A DNA stretch of 53,553 bases from NCBI GenBank assembly GCA_903845125.1, contig CAIMWS010000427.1:1-53553 (forward strand), in the 5' to 3' direction. The notes under the pieces were generated by a model that was given only the letters and a program-made list of their open reading frames with translations, made no database searches and was not told the origin of the DNA. Position 1 is the first letter of the stretch. The number at the start of each line of letters is the position of its first letter. Below, one piece after another: positions 44,642 to 53,553 of the stretch. The position numbers were made by a program, and so were the translations under genes. Origin of the DNA: an uncultured Verrucomicrobiota bacterium (GTDB lineage: Bacteria > Verrucomicrobiota > Verrucomicrobiia > Limisphaerales > UBA1319).

Positions 44642-46666
44642 CCAATCCCGCAGGATGCGCCGGCTGCGCTCCAGTTTTTCCTGGGGGATGATGATGAGGG
44701 CTTTCTCGGAGTTTTTCTGGGAGTCCAGCAATTGGCGAGCCTGCTGGGGAGTCATTTTGCCATCCATGCCGGCTGGGGCATTGGTCTGTCCCGCTTCGGC
44801 CGGGGGCTGATTGGTTTGGCCTGCCGAAGAGTCTTTTTGGTCTTTATTGTCTTTTCCTTGGTCGGAGGGTTTTTTCTCCTCCGGTTTGGATTCGGGCTGC
44901 TTTTGATCCTGCTTCTGCTGGTCGGATTGCTTTTGGTCCTTTTGGTCTGGCTTGTCCTGCGGCTCTTTTTTCTGCTCGTCCTTTTTATCCTGCTGTTTTT
45001 GATCTTTCTGATCCTGCTGGTTCTTGTCTTGCTGATCCTTTTGGTCTTTTTGATCCTTTTTATCCTGCTGGTCTTGTTTATCCTTATCTTTGTTCTTATC
45101 CTTATCCTGCTGATCCTGGTCCTTCTTATCATCCTTTTGCTGGTCCTGTTGTTGCTTCTTCAACTCCTCCAGCATCTTTTTGACCGCGTCGAGGTTGTAT
45201 TGGGCATCAGCGTCCTTGGGATCGAGCTTCAGTGCATCCTCGTAATTTTTCACCGCCTCCTGCCAGGTGGACATTTTGGCTTTGGGATCTTCCATCCCCT
45301 GGCCCAGGCGGACCCGGGTATTGCCCATATTATAGTAGGCGCTTTCCTGGAGCTTTAGATCTTTGGCGATGGTGGAATCAGTGAACCGCTCCAGGGCTTC
45401 GTTATACTGGCGGGCCTGATAAGCGGCCGAGCCGGTGTTGAATGCCAGCCGCGGATCCTTGGGGTTTTGGGCCAGCGATTTTTTGTATTCCTGCAAAGCA
45501 TCATCGTAGCGTCCCTCGCGGTAAAGCCGCAAGGCCTTGGCGTTCGAGGCGGAAGCCGCCAGGGGGGCGGCCAGGAGCAGCGCCAGCACAGACAAAGATT
45601 GGGCCCACGAGGGTTGCGACAGGCCGGATTTTTCCGGCCGCCGCACCCGGCGCCGCTCGGGCACAAACAACTCCGCCAGCAGCAGCAGGATGGCCAGGCC
45701 CAAGGGCCACTGGAACCGCTCATAAAATTGCTTGATCAGCCGGGTGGCATCAGGCGTGCCTTTTTTGGCCTCCCGGGCGAAACCGAGCAGCGGCCCCAGG
45801 CCTCGATCATAAAGCAACTCCATGGTGTTGGCTCCCCGCAGAGGACGGTAGAGGCCTTGGGTCTCATTGACGATTTTTTGCAGCAGCGCTTCATTGAGGC
45901 GGGATTTAACCACCTGCCCATCGGAATTCTTGATGAAATCGGAGGCCGATTTTTCCGCGTTTTGCCGGATCAGCTCACCTTGCTCGGTGCCCACGCCGAT
46001 GCAATAAATCCGCACATTGGCTTCCTTCGCTTCGCGGATCGCCTCGTCGATGCCTTCCTCATGGTCTTCACCATCGGTGAAAAGCACGATGGCGCGGGGA
46101 TTTTCGGAGTCGTTCCGGAACGATTTGGTGGCGGTCTGAATGGCTTCGGCGAGTGCGGTGCCACCTTGGGGGATGATGCCCACATTCAATTCGTTGAGGC
46201 ATTGGCGGAAAGCTTCCTCGTCCAGCGTCAAGGGGCATTGCAGGAAGGCGGTGCCGGCGAAAGCCACCAAGCCCAGGCGGTCATTGGCGGCGGTGGTCAC
46301 CAACTCCGCGGCCGACAGCTTGGCCCGGGTGAGGCGGTTGGGGGCCACATCCTCGGCGAGCATGCTGCGGGAGGTGTCGATGGCCACGACAATATCCAAA
46401 CCCTTGTGTTTCACTTCTTCCCAGGTGAACCCCCACCGGGGGCGGGCCATGGCGAGGAGGATGCCGCCCACCGCCACCACGAGCAAAACCAGCCGGAGTT
46501 TGAGGCGCCAGGGGGACACTCCGACGGTCAGTTGGGCCAGCAGCCGGGAACGGACGAACAGCAGGATATCCCGCTGGCGTTTGCGCCAGGCGTGCCACAG
46601 AAAGGCGCCCAGCAGCAGCACGGTGGCGGCGGTGATGAACAAAAGTTGGGGAACGCCAAAGTTCAT
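44639..46666 (-). CDS. VWA/TPR membrane protein (BatB-BatC-like fusion) with Lys/Asp/Gln tract
   Basis: A 675-residue inner-membrane protein. Two N-terminal spans (about 6-22 and 58-76) precede a von Willebrand A domain with an intact MIDAS start, D-T-S-R-S near residue 95. Two further spans follow (about 320-340 and 355-375), then TPR helices (ALRLYREGRYDDALQEYKK, and YNMGNTRVRLGQG), then a highly charged Lys/Asp/Gln-rich segment at about 501-611, and a basic end. It combines BatB (VWA) and BatC (TPR) in one chain, as also seen in some Proteobacteria. It is the last gene of the MoxR-DUF58-DUF4381-BatA operon; the ATG overlaps the batA stop (ATGA). Confidence 0.8.
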   Translation of the reverse strand: MNFGVPQLLFITAATVLLLGAFLWHAWRKRQRDILLFVRSRLLAQLTVGVSPWRLKLRLVLLVVAVGGILLAMARPRWGFTWEEVKHKGLDIVVAIDTSRSMLAEDVAPNRLTRAKLSAAELVTTAANDRLGLVAFAGTAFLQCPLTLDEEAFRQCLNELNVGIIPQGGTALAEAIQTATKSFRNDSENPRAIVLFTDGEDHEEGIDEAIREAKEANVRIYCIGVGTEQGELIRQNAEKSASDFIKNSDGQVVKSRLNEALLQKIVNETQGLYRPLRGANTMELLYDRGLGPLLGFAREAKKGTPDATRLIKQFYERFQWPLGLAILLLLAELFVPERRRVRRPEKSGLSQPSWAQSLSVLALLLAAPLAASASNAKALRLYREGRYDDALQEYKKSLAQNPKDPRLAFNTGSAAYQARQYNEALERFTDSTIAKDLKLQESAYYNMGNTRVRLGQGMEDPKAKMSTWQEAVKNYEDALKLDPKDADAQYNLDAVKKMLEELKKQQQDQQKDDKKDQDQQDKDKNKDKDKQDQQDKKDQKDQKDQQDKNQQDQKDQKQQDKKDEQKKEPQDKPDQKDQKQSDQQKQDQKQPESKPEEKKPSDQGKDNKDQKDSSAGQTNQPPAEAGQTNAPAGMDGKMTPQQARQLLDSQKNSEKALIIIPQEKLERSRRILRDW
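44831..45165. repeat. Low-complexity tract coding for Lys/Asp/Gln repeats
   Basis: The DNA is composed of short, imperfect reiterations of CTTTTGGTC, TTGATCC and TCCTGCTGGTC on the plus strand, which code on the minus strand for DQK, KKD and QQD runs over about 110 residues. Such repeats are prone to slippage and may vary in length among relatives. No exact long unit repeats throughout. Confidence 0.7.
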
Positions 46667-47658
46667 GGTAATTTCCTCCAAACTGTATGGCTCAAAATGA
46701 TCTCCAGCAACAGGATGATCAGCCCGGGCAGGGCGAACCATTCGAAAATGTCGCGGTAATGTTGGTAGCGTTTGACGGTGGCGGTGGTTTTTTCCAGCCG
46801 GTCGATCTCGTTGTAAATCGTGCGTAAAGTTTCGGCACTATCGGCCCTGAAATAGCGGGCCTTGGTTTTTTCGGCGATTTGCTTCAAGGTATCCTCGTCG
46901 ATATCCACCTTTTGGTTTACGTAACGCCGGCGGCCGAATTGGTCTGTCACCGGCATCCGGGCCACGCCGCGCGTGCCCACGCCGATGGTGTAGATTTTCA
47001 CCCCCAGCGTTTCGGCCGCTTCGGCGGCAGTCAAAGGAGGCACCTGGCCGGCATTGTTCTGGCCATCGGTCATCAGCACCAGGATTTTGCTTTTGGACTG
47101 GATGTCGCGCAGGCGGTTCAACGCGGTCATGATAGCGGAGCCGATGGCGGTTCCGTCTTCCACCACGCCCAGGTTCAGCCGCTCCAGGTTCTGGAGCAGG
47201 AAATCGTGATCCAACGTCAAAGGGGCGGCGGTATAGGCGCGGCCGGCGAAAGCCACCAGCCCGATGCGGTCGTTCACCCGCTTGCCGATGAATTTTTGGA
47301 GCACGTCCTTGGCCACTTCCAGGCGGTTGGCTGGCTCGTTATGCAGCTCGAAATCCTCGGAGGACATGGTCCCCGACATATCCAGAGCCACCACGATATC
47401 AATGCCGCTGGCGGTGATCTGGGCGCCGCCTTCACCCAGTTGGGGACGCGCGAAAGCGACCATCAACAGCGCCAGGGCGAGCCAGCGCAGCTTGGGTAGG
47501 ATGCTGCCCGCGCGGGAGCGGTGCAAGTTGGTGATGCCTTTGACCAGTTGCACGGAGGAATAGAGGAAGGCAGGTTCCCGACCGCGCCGGCCTTTCAGCC
47601 AGGCCAGTAAAGGCAGCAAGCACAGGAGCAGCAGGAAATAAGGTTGGGCAAAAGTCAT
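46663..47658 (-). CDS. VWA-domain membrane protein, BatA-like
   Basis: A 331-residue inner-membrane protein with N-terminal hydrophobic spans (FLLLLCLLPLLAWL; then LRWLALALLMVAFARP at about 54-69), a VWA domain (MIDAS start D-M-S-G-T near 92-96, with Thr where the last Ser usually lies) and a C-terminal span (LPGLIILLLEIILS). The second VWA protein follows by ATGA overlap. Bat proteins are linked to MoxR ATPases and to envelope stress or aerotolerance, but the molecular role is not settled. BatA and the VWA/TPR protein probably form one membrane complex. Confidence 0.8.
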   Translation of the reverse strand: MTFAQPYFLLLLCLLPLLAWLKGRRGREPAFLYSSVQLVKGITNLHRSRAGSILPKLRWLALALLMVAFARPQLGEGGAQITASGIDIVVALDMSGTMSSEDFELHNEPANRLEVAKDVLQKFIGKRVNDRIGLVAFAGRAYTAAPLTLDHDFLLQNLERLNLGVVEDGTAIGSAIMTALNRLRDIQSKSKILVLMTDGQNNAGQVPPLTAAEAAETLGVKIYTIGVGTRGVARMPVTDQFGRRRYVNQKVDIDEDTLKQIAEKTKARYFRADSAETLRTIYNEIDRLEKTTATVKRYQHYRDIFEWFALPGLIILLLEIILSHTVWRKLP

Positions 47659-47661
47659 GGT

Positions 47662-48249
47662 TCAACCGGGGCTCACGGCGGTAGCGCTGGCGGCGGGCGA
47701 AGGATCCTGGGAACCGGGTGCGGTGTCCTCGATGAGCTTTAGCGCGGCGTCGTAAATGGCCTCCAGTTCCGGGCGGCCAGGTTCATACCGGGCGAATTTG
47801 ACCAGGTCGCAGCGCTGCAGAAAACCGCCCAGGCTGAGCTGCTGCTCCACGTTCAGCAGCGGGGTTCCCCGCAATTCGGCGAGGAATTCCTCCGTCGTGC
47901 GTTCCGGGGCGCGGAAATCAAAGCGTTCCTCCAGGTAAGTGCGGATGGCGTCGGAAACCGCCACGATGAAAGGCTCCGGTTGGTCGATGAGCCCGCGCGC
48001 CACCTCCAGCTTCTGGCGGGCCCGTTCGTGGGCTGGGATGACCGGCACGGGGGGGCACTGGGCCTGGCGGTTTTTGCGCCAGCGCCACCAGGCGTACAGC
48101 AGGATGCACAAGGCCAGCGAGCCCAGCGCGAGGCCGAGCCACAGCCAATAGTCGGGGATGGGGACCGGCGGCCGGATGCCGTGGATATCATTGGTCCCGC
48201 GGCTGCCGGGATTAACAATCTTGGAGATGGCGAGGAATTTCGGGATCAT
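47662..48249 (-). CDS. DUF4381-like membrane protein
   Basis: A 195-residue protein with one central-to-N-terminal span (YWLWLGLALGSLALCILLYAWWRWR, about residues 34-58), a helical soluble part and a small acidic end. The order next to DUF58, BatA and BatB/C is where DUF4381-type proteins usually lie in these operons, and the pattern PVPIPDYWLW before the span fits that family. The start is an ATGA overlap with the DUF58 stop; batA follows after 3 bases. Exact role unknown. Confidence 0.65.
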   Translation of the reverse strand: MIPKFLAISKIVNPGSRGTNDIHGIRPPVPIPDYWLWLGLALGSLALCILLYAWWRWRKNRQAQCPPVPVIPAHERARQKLEVARGLIDQPEPFIVAVSDAIRTYLEERFDFRAPERTTEEFLAELRGTPLLNVEQQLSLGGFLQRCDLVKFARYEPGRPELEAIYDAALKLIEDTAPGSQDPSPAASATAVSPG

Positions 48250-49201
48250 CCGTGGCGGCGGCGCTTTTCGCGGGTTTCAAAAAAACGTCCCAAGGCAGAG
48301 GCGTAAGGGAGGTCGGCCTGCAATTGGATGGAGTCGATGTTGGCCGACCGGAACAGCCGGAGCAACTCCTGCTGGGAGCGGGCCTGGCGCTGCTTGAAGG
48401 CACTCCGCTTACGCTCGTCGCCCGGGTTGATTTCCACGACTTCGCCGGTCTCGGCGTCCTTGAGCACCAGGCGGCCCAGGGCGGGGAGTTCGGTTTCATA
48501 GCGGTCCACAATCTGCACCGCCACCACATCGTGGCGGCGGTTGGCCTGGCGCAGGGCCACCAGGGAGGCCTGGCCCAAGGTTTCGGACAGGACCGCCTTG
48601 CGGCGCAAGTGGCCGGCAATGTCCAGCCGGGAAGGGTGGGTCTGGCCCAGGAAATCGGACAACACCACCGCGATGGCCCGGTGAGGGGTCACCCGGATGA
48701 GGAATTCCAGAGCCTGGTTGAGGTCGGTGCCGCGGTTCCGCGGCTCGAAAAAGAGGATCTCCCGCACCACGCGCAGCACATGCTTGCGGCCTTTGCGGGG
48801 CGGAATGAATTTTTCCACCTCGTCGGTGAACAGGATCAGGCCCACCTTGTCGTTGTTGCGGATGGCGGAGAAGGCGAGCACCGAGGCCACCTCGGCGGCC
48901 ATCTCGCGCTTGGATTGGTCGCCCGATCCGAACAGCCCGGAGCCGCTCAGGTCCACGATGAGCATCAGCGTCAATTCCCGCTCCTCGACGAACTTCTTGA
49001 TGAACGGGTGGTTCATGCGGGCGGTCACGTTCCAGTCGATGGCCCGCACATCGTCCCCGGGTTGGTATTCGCGGACCTCGTCGAAATTCATGCCCTGGCC
49101 TTTGAACACGCTGTGGTACTGCCCGGCCAGGGTCTCGCTGACCAGGCGGTTGGTGCGCAGTTCAATGAGCCGGATTTTCTTGAGGATTTCCCTCGGGATC
49201 A

Positions 49202-49205
<4 letters not shown>
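48246..49205 (-). CDS. DUF58 protein
   Basis: A 319-residue DUF58-family protein. The family motif FDEVREYQPGDDVRAIDWNVTARMN is plain near residues 50-75, followed by a VWA-like fold (LIVDLSGSGLFGS, near 88-100). DUF58 proteins are invariant partners of MoxR ATPases in these operons. No signal or span is visible, so it is cytoplasmic. The ATG at 49203-49205 overlaps the moxR stop; a second ATG follows at once. Its own stop overlaps the next gene. Confidence 0.85.
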
Positions 49206-50191
<986 letters not shown>

Positions 50192-50466
50192 GTTTCATTA
50201 TCACGGGGAACTCCGCGCTTTATTCTCCCTGGCCACCCTCATCGGGATATCCGGCCTGGATTCAGCCCGCCCTTGGCGATGGCTTGTCCGGGTCCGGGTC
50301 CAATCCGCTCACCCATGCCGCGCCAGACGCACAATTCCAGCCCTGATACAGCTAATTTCCCGGCGGGCTTTTTGCAAGCCCTTTGTGGCGGCGAAAAGGC
50401 TCCCAGAATCCCTGGTCCAACTCCTTGTTCATGCCTTTCAGAGGGAGGATTCCGGTCTGCAGGTGT

Positions 50467-51723
50467 TCAAAGCGAAGGTTTAGGGCTTTCGGAAATCAGC
50501 TTGAGCGCTTCGTTGACGAGGATCTCGCCGGTTTTTTCGCCCAGGCAGGTGCGGGTGATATAGTTGTAACGCTCGAAACTATTCCAATCCTCCTTAGCCA
50601 GCATATAGCCGAACGCATCGTTGGTGAGACCGAACAGCAAATTGTGTGTGCCAGTCATCTTGCGCTTGAGATAAAACCCGATGTTCGGCAGGGCTTCGCC
50701 AGGTATGGTGAGGATTTGGGCGTTGCCCACGTTCACCAGGTTCAACTGGGTGGCAACGGTCTTGTCCGAGGCCTTGCCGAAGCCCAGCGGGGAGGATTTG
50801 AGGATCATCTGCATCAGCGGTGAATCCACCGGGAATTCAATCATCCTGCTGTTGCAGACGAGCCTGGGATTGGCTTGCACCGGGGCGGTTTGGACGATTC
50901 GCAAGGCTTCGTCAGCCAGGAGTCGGCCGATGCGCACGCATTCATCCCAGGTTTGGATATCTTTGCCATTGGGGCCGCGGCAATCGGCGGTGACCATCCC
51001 GCCCTGGGCGCTGTTCATGAACAGGCCCAGGCCGCCGCCTTGCTCCTGGATCCGGTCATAAAGGGGGCCGACCAAGTCCGGGCTCAGTATCCCCTGGTCC
51101 GGCCCCAAAACTTCTGGATGAATGGCGTAGTTGACGAGGGTGGCCAGCGGTTTGCCGCCGGCATCCAGGGCTTGGATCACATGGCAGCGATGGTCATACA
51201 ATTCCGGCGCGTAGGCGTTGTAGGCAATCTTCCCTTGGGCTTTGCCAGTGGCGATTTTCAGCCGGGCCGGGGCCAGTTTTTCCGCCGCTTCGTGGATGGC
51301 CTCCGCCATCTTGTGGCAGACTGAGTCGAGGTATTTAAGATCGGCGGAGGTCCCGTTCTTATCGGGAAAGCCATAGCAATCCGGGGCGCTGTGGGTGTGG
51401 GTTACGCCAATCAATATATTCCGGCCCGGGATGGCTGGCACCAGATCGCGCACTTTGTTGCCCAGCACGGAGGGGAAACCGAGAAAATCGCTACTCACCA
51501 TGGCGATGCGGGTGCCGTCATTTTCCAGCACCAGGGCGCGCACCACCAATTCGCCCAGTTTCCGGTCGGCCTTTTCCGAGGGGCCTACCCCACCGGAGAC
51601 TGGCAGCAGGGGATCGGGGGTGACGGTGCGGGAGGCGGCCCCGGCGCGGAATTCCGCCTGGCAGTTTAAATGCACCAGCCAGGTCGTGAGCAATACGATC
51701 GTCAGTTTGCGAATCGGTTTCAT
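50467..51723 (-). CDS. Exported neutral/alkaline ceramidase-like protein
   Basis: A 418-residue protein with signal peptide (KLTIVLLTTWLVHLNCQA). The neutral-ceramidase N-terminal domain is indicated by AGAASRTVTP, the zinc-site HTHSAPDCYG near residue 110, LATLVNYAIHPEVLGP (His near 198) and NSAQGGMVTADCRGPNG. Eukaryote-type and Pseudomonas ceramidases hydrolyse ceramide; the many homologues in Planctomycetes and Verrucomicrobia are shorter and of unknown substrate. ATG at 51723 is used; one 12 bases earlier is in frame. The only close neighbour on the same strand is the acyltransferase 106 bases upstream. Confidence 0.8.
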   Translation of the reverse strand: MKPIRKLTIVLLTTWLVHLNCQAEFRAGAASRTVTPDPLLPVSGGVGPSEKADRKLGELVVRALVLENDGTRIAMVSSDFLGFPSVLGNKVRDLVPAIPGRNILIGVTHTHSAPDCYGFPDKNGTSADLKYLDSVCHKMAEAIHEAAEKLAPARLKIATGKAQGKIAYNAYAPELYDHRCHVIQALDAGGKPLATLVNYAIHPEVLGPDQGILSPDLVGPLYDRIQEQGGGLGLFMNSAQGGMVTADCRGPNGKDIQTWDECVRIGRLLADEALRIVQTAPVQANPRLVCNSRMIEFPVDSPLMQMILKSSPLGFGKASDKTVATQLNLVNVGNAQILTIPGEALPNIGFYLKRKMTGTHNLLFGLTNDAFGYMLAKEDWNSFERYNYITRTCLGEKTGEILVNEALKLISESPKPSL

Positions 51724-51829
51724 ATGGTGTTCCAAGAATATTTGCGTTCACTATAAATCAGGTACGGCTAATTTGCCACGACTAAGAAACGGTTCCAGCG
51801 GTCTTCGCGGAAGCTTCGCCGGAGGCCTT

Positions 51830-53553
51830 CTACGGAGCAGGTTGAGAAGCCAAAGCGTCGAGAATGGCCCGTTCAATTTTGGCTCCCAGCAGTTGCACGC
51901 CGTATTCACTCAAATGGTCGTCATCGATGTAATAGAGCCGGTCTTTGCCGTCCCACCAACGGATATGGCCGTTTGGTTCCAGAAATTCATCGTTGGTGTC
52001 CAGCCAGCGGAAACGCGGATGCCCTTTGAACTCACGGAGTAATTCCTCCTCGTAACTGCGCCGTTTGCTGCTCGTCCATTTCTTCTCCACGATATTCAGC
52101 TGGTTCAGATTCTTGTGCGCGAGGTTCCGGAAATAACCGAAAGCGTTCACGGTGCACACATCTCCGATATTCAGCACGGGGAGCTGCTGGAAAACCACGC
52201 AGGTCGAATGCTCCACCACATACTGGATGGATTTCCGAAAATCTTCAAACTCCCGGTTGTCGTAACGCTGGATCCACAGGCTGACCTTTGGTTTTTGCAT
52301 GGCCAGGAACCGCTGGCGCGATTCATCATACTTTTTCAGATCCTCCGCGGTCCCGAAATCCGGGTAGCTCACATACGCCTCACGAAACAGGTTGGGAGGC
52401 GCAGCGTCGGCGCAGAAAAAACAGCCTGAAAGGCGGTTGGAGCGGAGGATGCCGTCAATCAAGGGGGCAAAACGCAGGCAATGGGAGTCGCCGAACACTG
52501 CCACTTGGATCGGGCCGGGTCCGTATTTCCGGATGATGCCTTCTTCCAGACTGGCATGGTTGGTTGGGATCAGCATGTTGATCAACCGGTATTGCTCCAC
52601 CCCCGCCGGGGACAGTTCGGAAACCTGGTTCACGCTGAAGAATCGTCCGCGGTCGGTCATGGGGGCAAATCCCTCCGCCAGGTTATGCCGTTTAAGGTTA
52701 TTGGCAGCCAGCCGGGGTTGGATAATCACCAGCGTGAATATCAAGCCCAGAAAAATGCAGGCGCACATCAGGGGGGTCAGACTCCAGGCCCGCAGCGGAC
52801 GCTCAATGAACCAATAGCTGGACAGGGCCAGGGCGAACGAAAACACGACACAGAAAAGGCCGGTGTAAGCGGTGGGAAACCACGCAGGAAAGGCTGGATT
52901 ATCCTGCATCCCCTTGAGGAAGACGATCACTGGCCAATGCCAGAGGTAAAGCGAGTAGGAGGCTTTGCCCACGAACACAATCCAAGGCCGGCGCAGGATC
53001 TTCTCAACCCGGCTGGCTCCGGTCCCGGTGAAAGCAATGACCAGCATGCTGCCCAGCACTGGCAAGGCAGCCCGGTATCCGGGGAACCCATGGCCCCCAT
53101 GCACCACCAGATAGGAAAGGAATATCATCACCAAGCCGGCCCCCGCAAAGGTGCCCGCGTGGCGATGTCTGGCTAACTGGCCGGTTCCGGAGAGAGGAAA
53201 TACCGCCAAAAAACACCCCACCAGTAATTCCCAAGCCCGGGTGGGCGGCAGATAAAAGGCGGCGGGTGGATGACGGGGGGTAAGCAACAGGCTGCAAACA
53301 AAGCTGGCCACCGCGAAAGTGAGCAATATCCAGGGTGTCCGCCGCTTTTGCCACCGGAGAAGCGCCATTAACGTGACGGGGAAGGCCATGTAAAACTGTT
53401 CCTCCACCGCCAAAGACCAGGTATGTAGGAGTGGCATGGCGTCCACTCCAGGCCCCCAATAATCTCCGGTGGCTTTCCAAATATGCAGATTCCCCCCCAG
53501 GAGCGCCACCCACAGAACTGCGGTGCGCAAAGCGGCGAAGTTGAGCGGGTCGA
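51830..53553 (-). CDS. Acyltransferase-3/SGNH membrane protein, OatA-like (N-terminus beyond window)
   Basis: The frame is open to the last base, so the N-terminal part lies outside; 573 or so residues are visible. The membrane part has the acyltransferase-3 pattern (PLLHTWSLAVEEQFYMAFP, then several spans to about residue 290 and a W-F-I-E-R-P-L-R motif). The rest is a soluble SGNH domain with block I GDSHCLRF and terminal D-x-x-H in DDDHLSEYG. This fusion O-acetylates cell-wall or surface polysaccharides, moving acetyl groups across the inner membrane. The target is unknown. A heptosyltransferase-like gene 40 kb away is not obviously linked. Confidence 0.85.
   Translation of the reverse strand, partial: DPLNFAALRTAVLWVALLGGNLHIWKATGDYWGPGVDAMPLLHTWSLAVEEQFYMAFPVTLMALLRWQKRRTPWILLTFAVASFVCSLLLTPRHPPAAFYLPPTRAWELLVGCFLAVFPLSGTGQLARHRHAGTFAGAGLVMIFLSYLVVHGGHGFPGYRAALPVLGSMLVIAFTGTGASRVEKILRRPWIVFVGKASYSLYLWHWPVIVFLKGMQDNPAFPAWFPTAYTGLFCVVFSFALALSSYWFIERPLRAWSLTPLMCACIFLGLIFTLVIIQPRLAANNLKRHNLAEGFAPMTDRGRFFSVNQVSELSPAGVEQYRLINMLIPTNHASLEEGIIRKYGPGPIQVAVFGDSHCLRFAPLIDGILRSNRLSGCFFCADAAPPNLFREAYVSYPDFGTAEDLKKYDESRQRFLAMQKPKVSLWIQRYDNREFEDFRKSIQYVVEHSTCVVFQQLPVLNIGDVCTVNAFGYFRNLAHKNLNQLNIVEKKWTSSKRRSYEEELLREFKGHPRFRWLDTNDEFLEPNGHIRWWDGKDRLYYIDDDHLSEYGVQLLGAKIERAILDALASQPAP

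Noticed and set aside
44732..45358. Plus-strand 208-codon frame that looks like a Leu/Ile/Val-rich multi-span membrane protein
   Set aside because: It is the reverse complement of the Lys/Asp/Gln tract of the VWA/TPR gene: Lys, Gln and Asp codons read backwards as Leu, Ile, Val and Phe codons. No ribosome-binding site or family pattern.

Overview
The window reads as a GC-rich, gene-dense bacterial chromosome segment, most likely from the Verrucomicrobiota (Limisphaerales/Pedosphaera-like). This assignment is inference. It rests on a secreted protein ending in the 'SWPASATGFVLQ' domain common in that phylum, Tat-exported Gfo/Idh and GH78 proteins, a neutral-ceramidase-like protein, a VWA/TPR Bat operon, and weak or absent Shine-Dalgarno sequences. 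No rRNA, tRNA, CRISPR array, phage or plasmid module was recognised. The only mobile-element trace is a degraded IS3-type transposase fragment near 31 kb.

Layout. 1-1344: 3' part of a uroporphyrinogen-decarboxylase-superfamily gene. 1354-7443 (minus): a phytoene-desaturase-like oxidoreductase translationally coupled to an atypical ABC1/UbiB kinase, then a YjbQ-family protein, a secreted protein of unknown function, and a CbiO-like ATPase with a His-rich tail coupled to a small Smr-domain protein. 7824-11744 (plus): SGNH lipoprotein, cupredoxin-like exported protein, then acylphosphatase, metallophosphoesterase and heptosyltransferase-like GT9 behind a possible sigma-54 promoter. 11773-19070: secreted protein, heterodimeric ABC exporter, serine hydrolase, membrane-anchored HNH protein and Nif3-like protein. 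19587-28820: copper-type P1B ATPase, GH78-like rhamnosidase, DHDPS-family aldolase overlapping an NAD-dependent epimerase, GNAT acetyltransferase and a CorA-like transporter with an altered signature. 29227-32824: Gfo/Idh oxidoreductase with terminator, IS3 remnant, bile-acid/sodium-symporter-family transporter and a membrane protein.

32993-37687 (minus) is an apparent operon: a membrane-anchored coiled-coil protein, a Ycf46-like AAA ATPase with a degenerate first half, and a sialidase-like lipoprotein with a LamG-like tail. It is the best candidate here for a poorly described system. 37855-39153: a lipoprotein and a FabG-type reductase. 39158-41942 (minus): atpG-atpD-atpC alone, without atpA or the Fo genes, with a plausible promoter of its own directly behind the terminator of the preceding operon. 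42183-44140: selA coupled to an unrecognised 183-aa gene. 44639-50191: MoxR-DUF58-DUF4381-BatA-VWA/TPR operon, nearly every junction being an ATGA overlap; the last protein has a ~110-residue Lys/Asp/Gln tract. 50467-53553: ceramidase-like protein and an acyltransferase-3/SGNH protein cut by the window end.

Many adjacent genes are coupled through 4-bp ATGA/GTGA overlaps, and I used these junctions to fix several starts. Family calls come from reading motifs; no database search was run.
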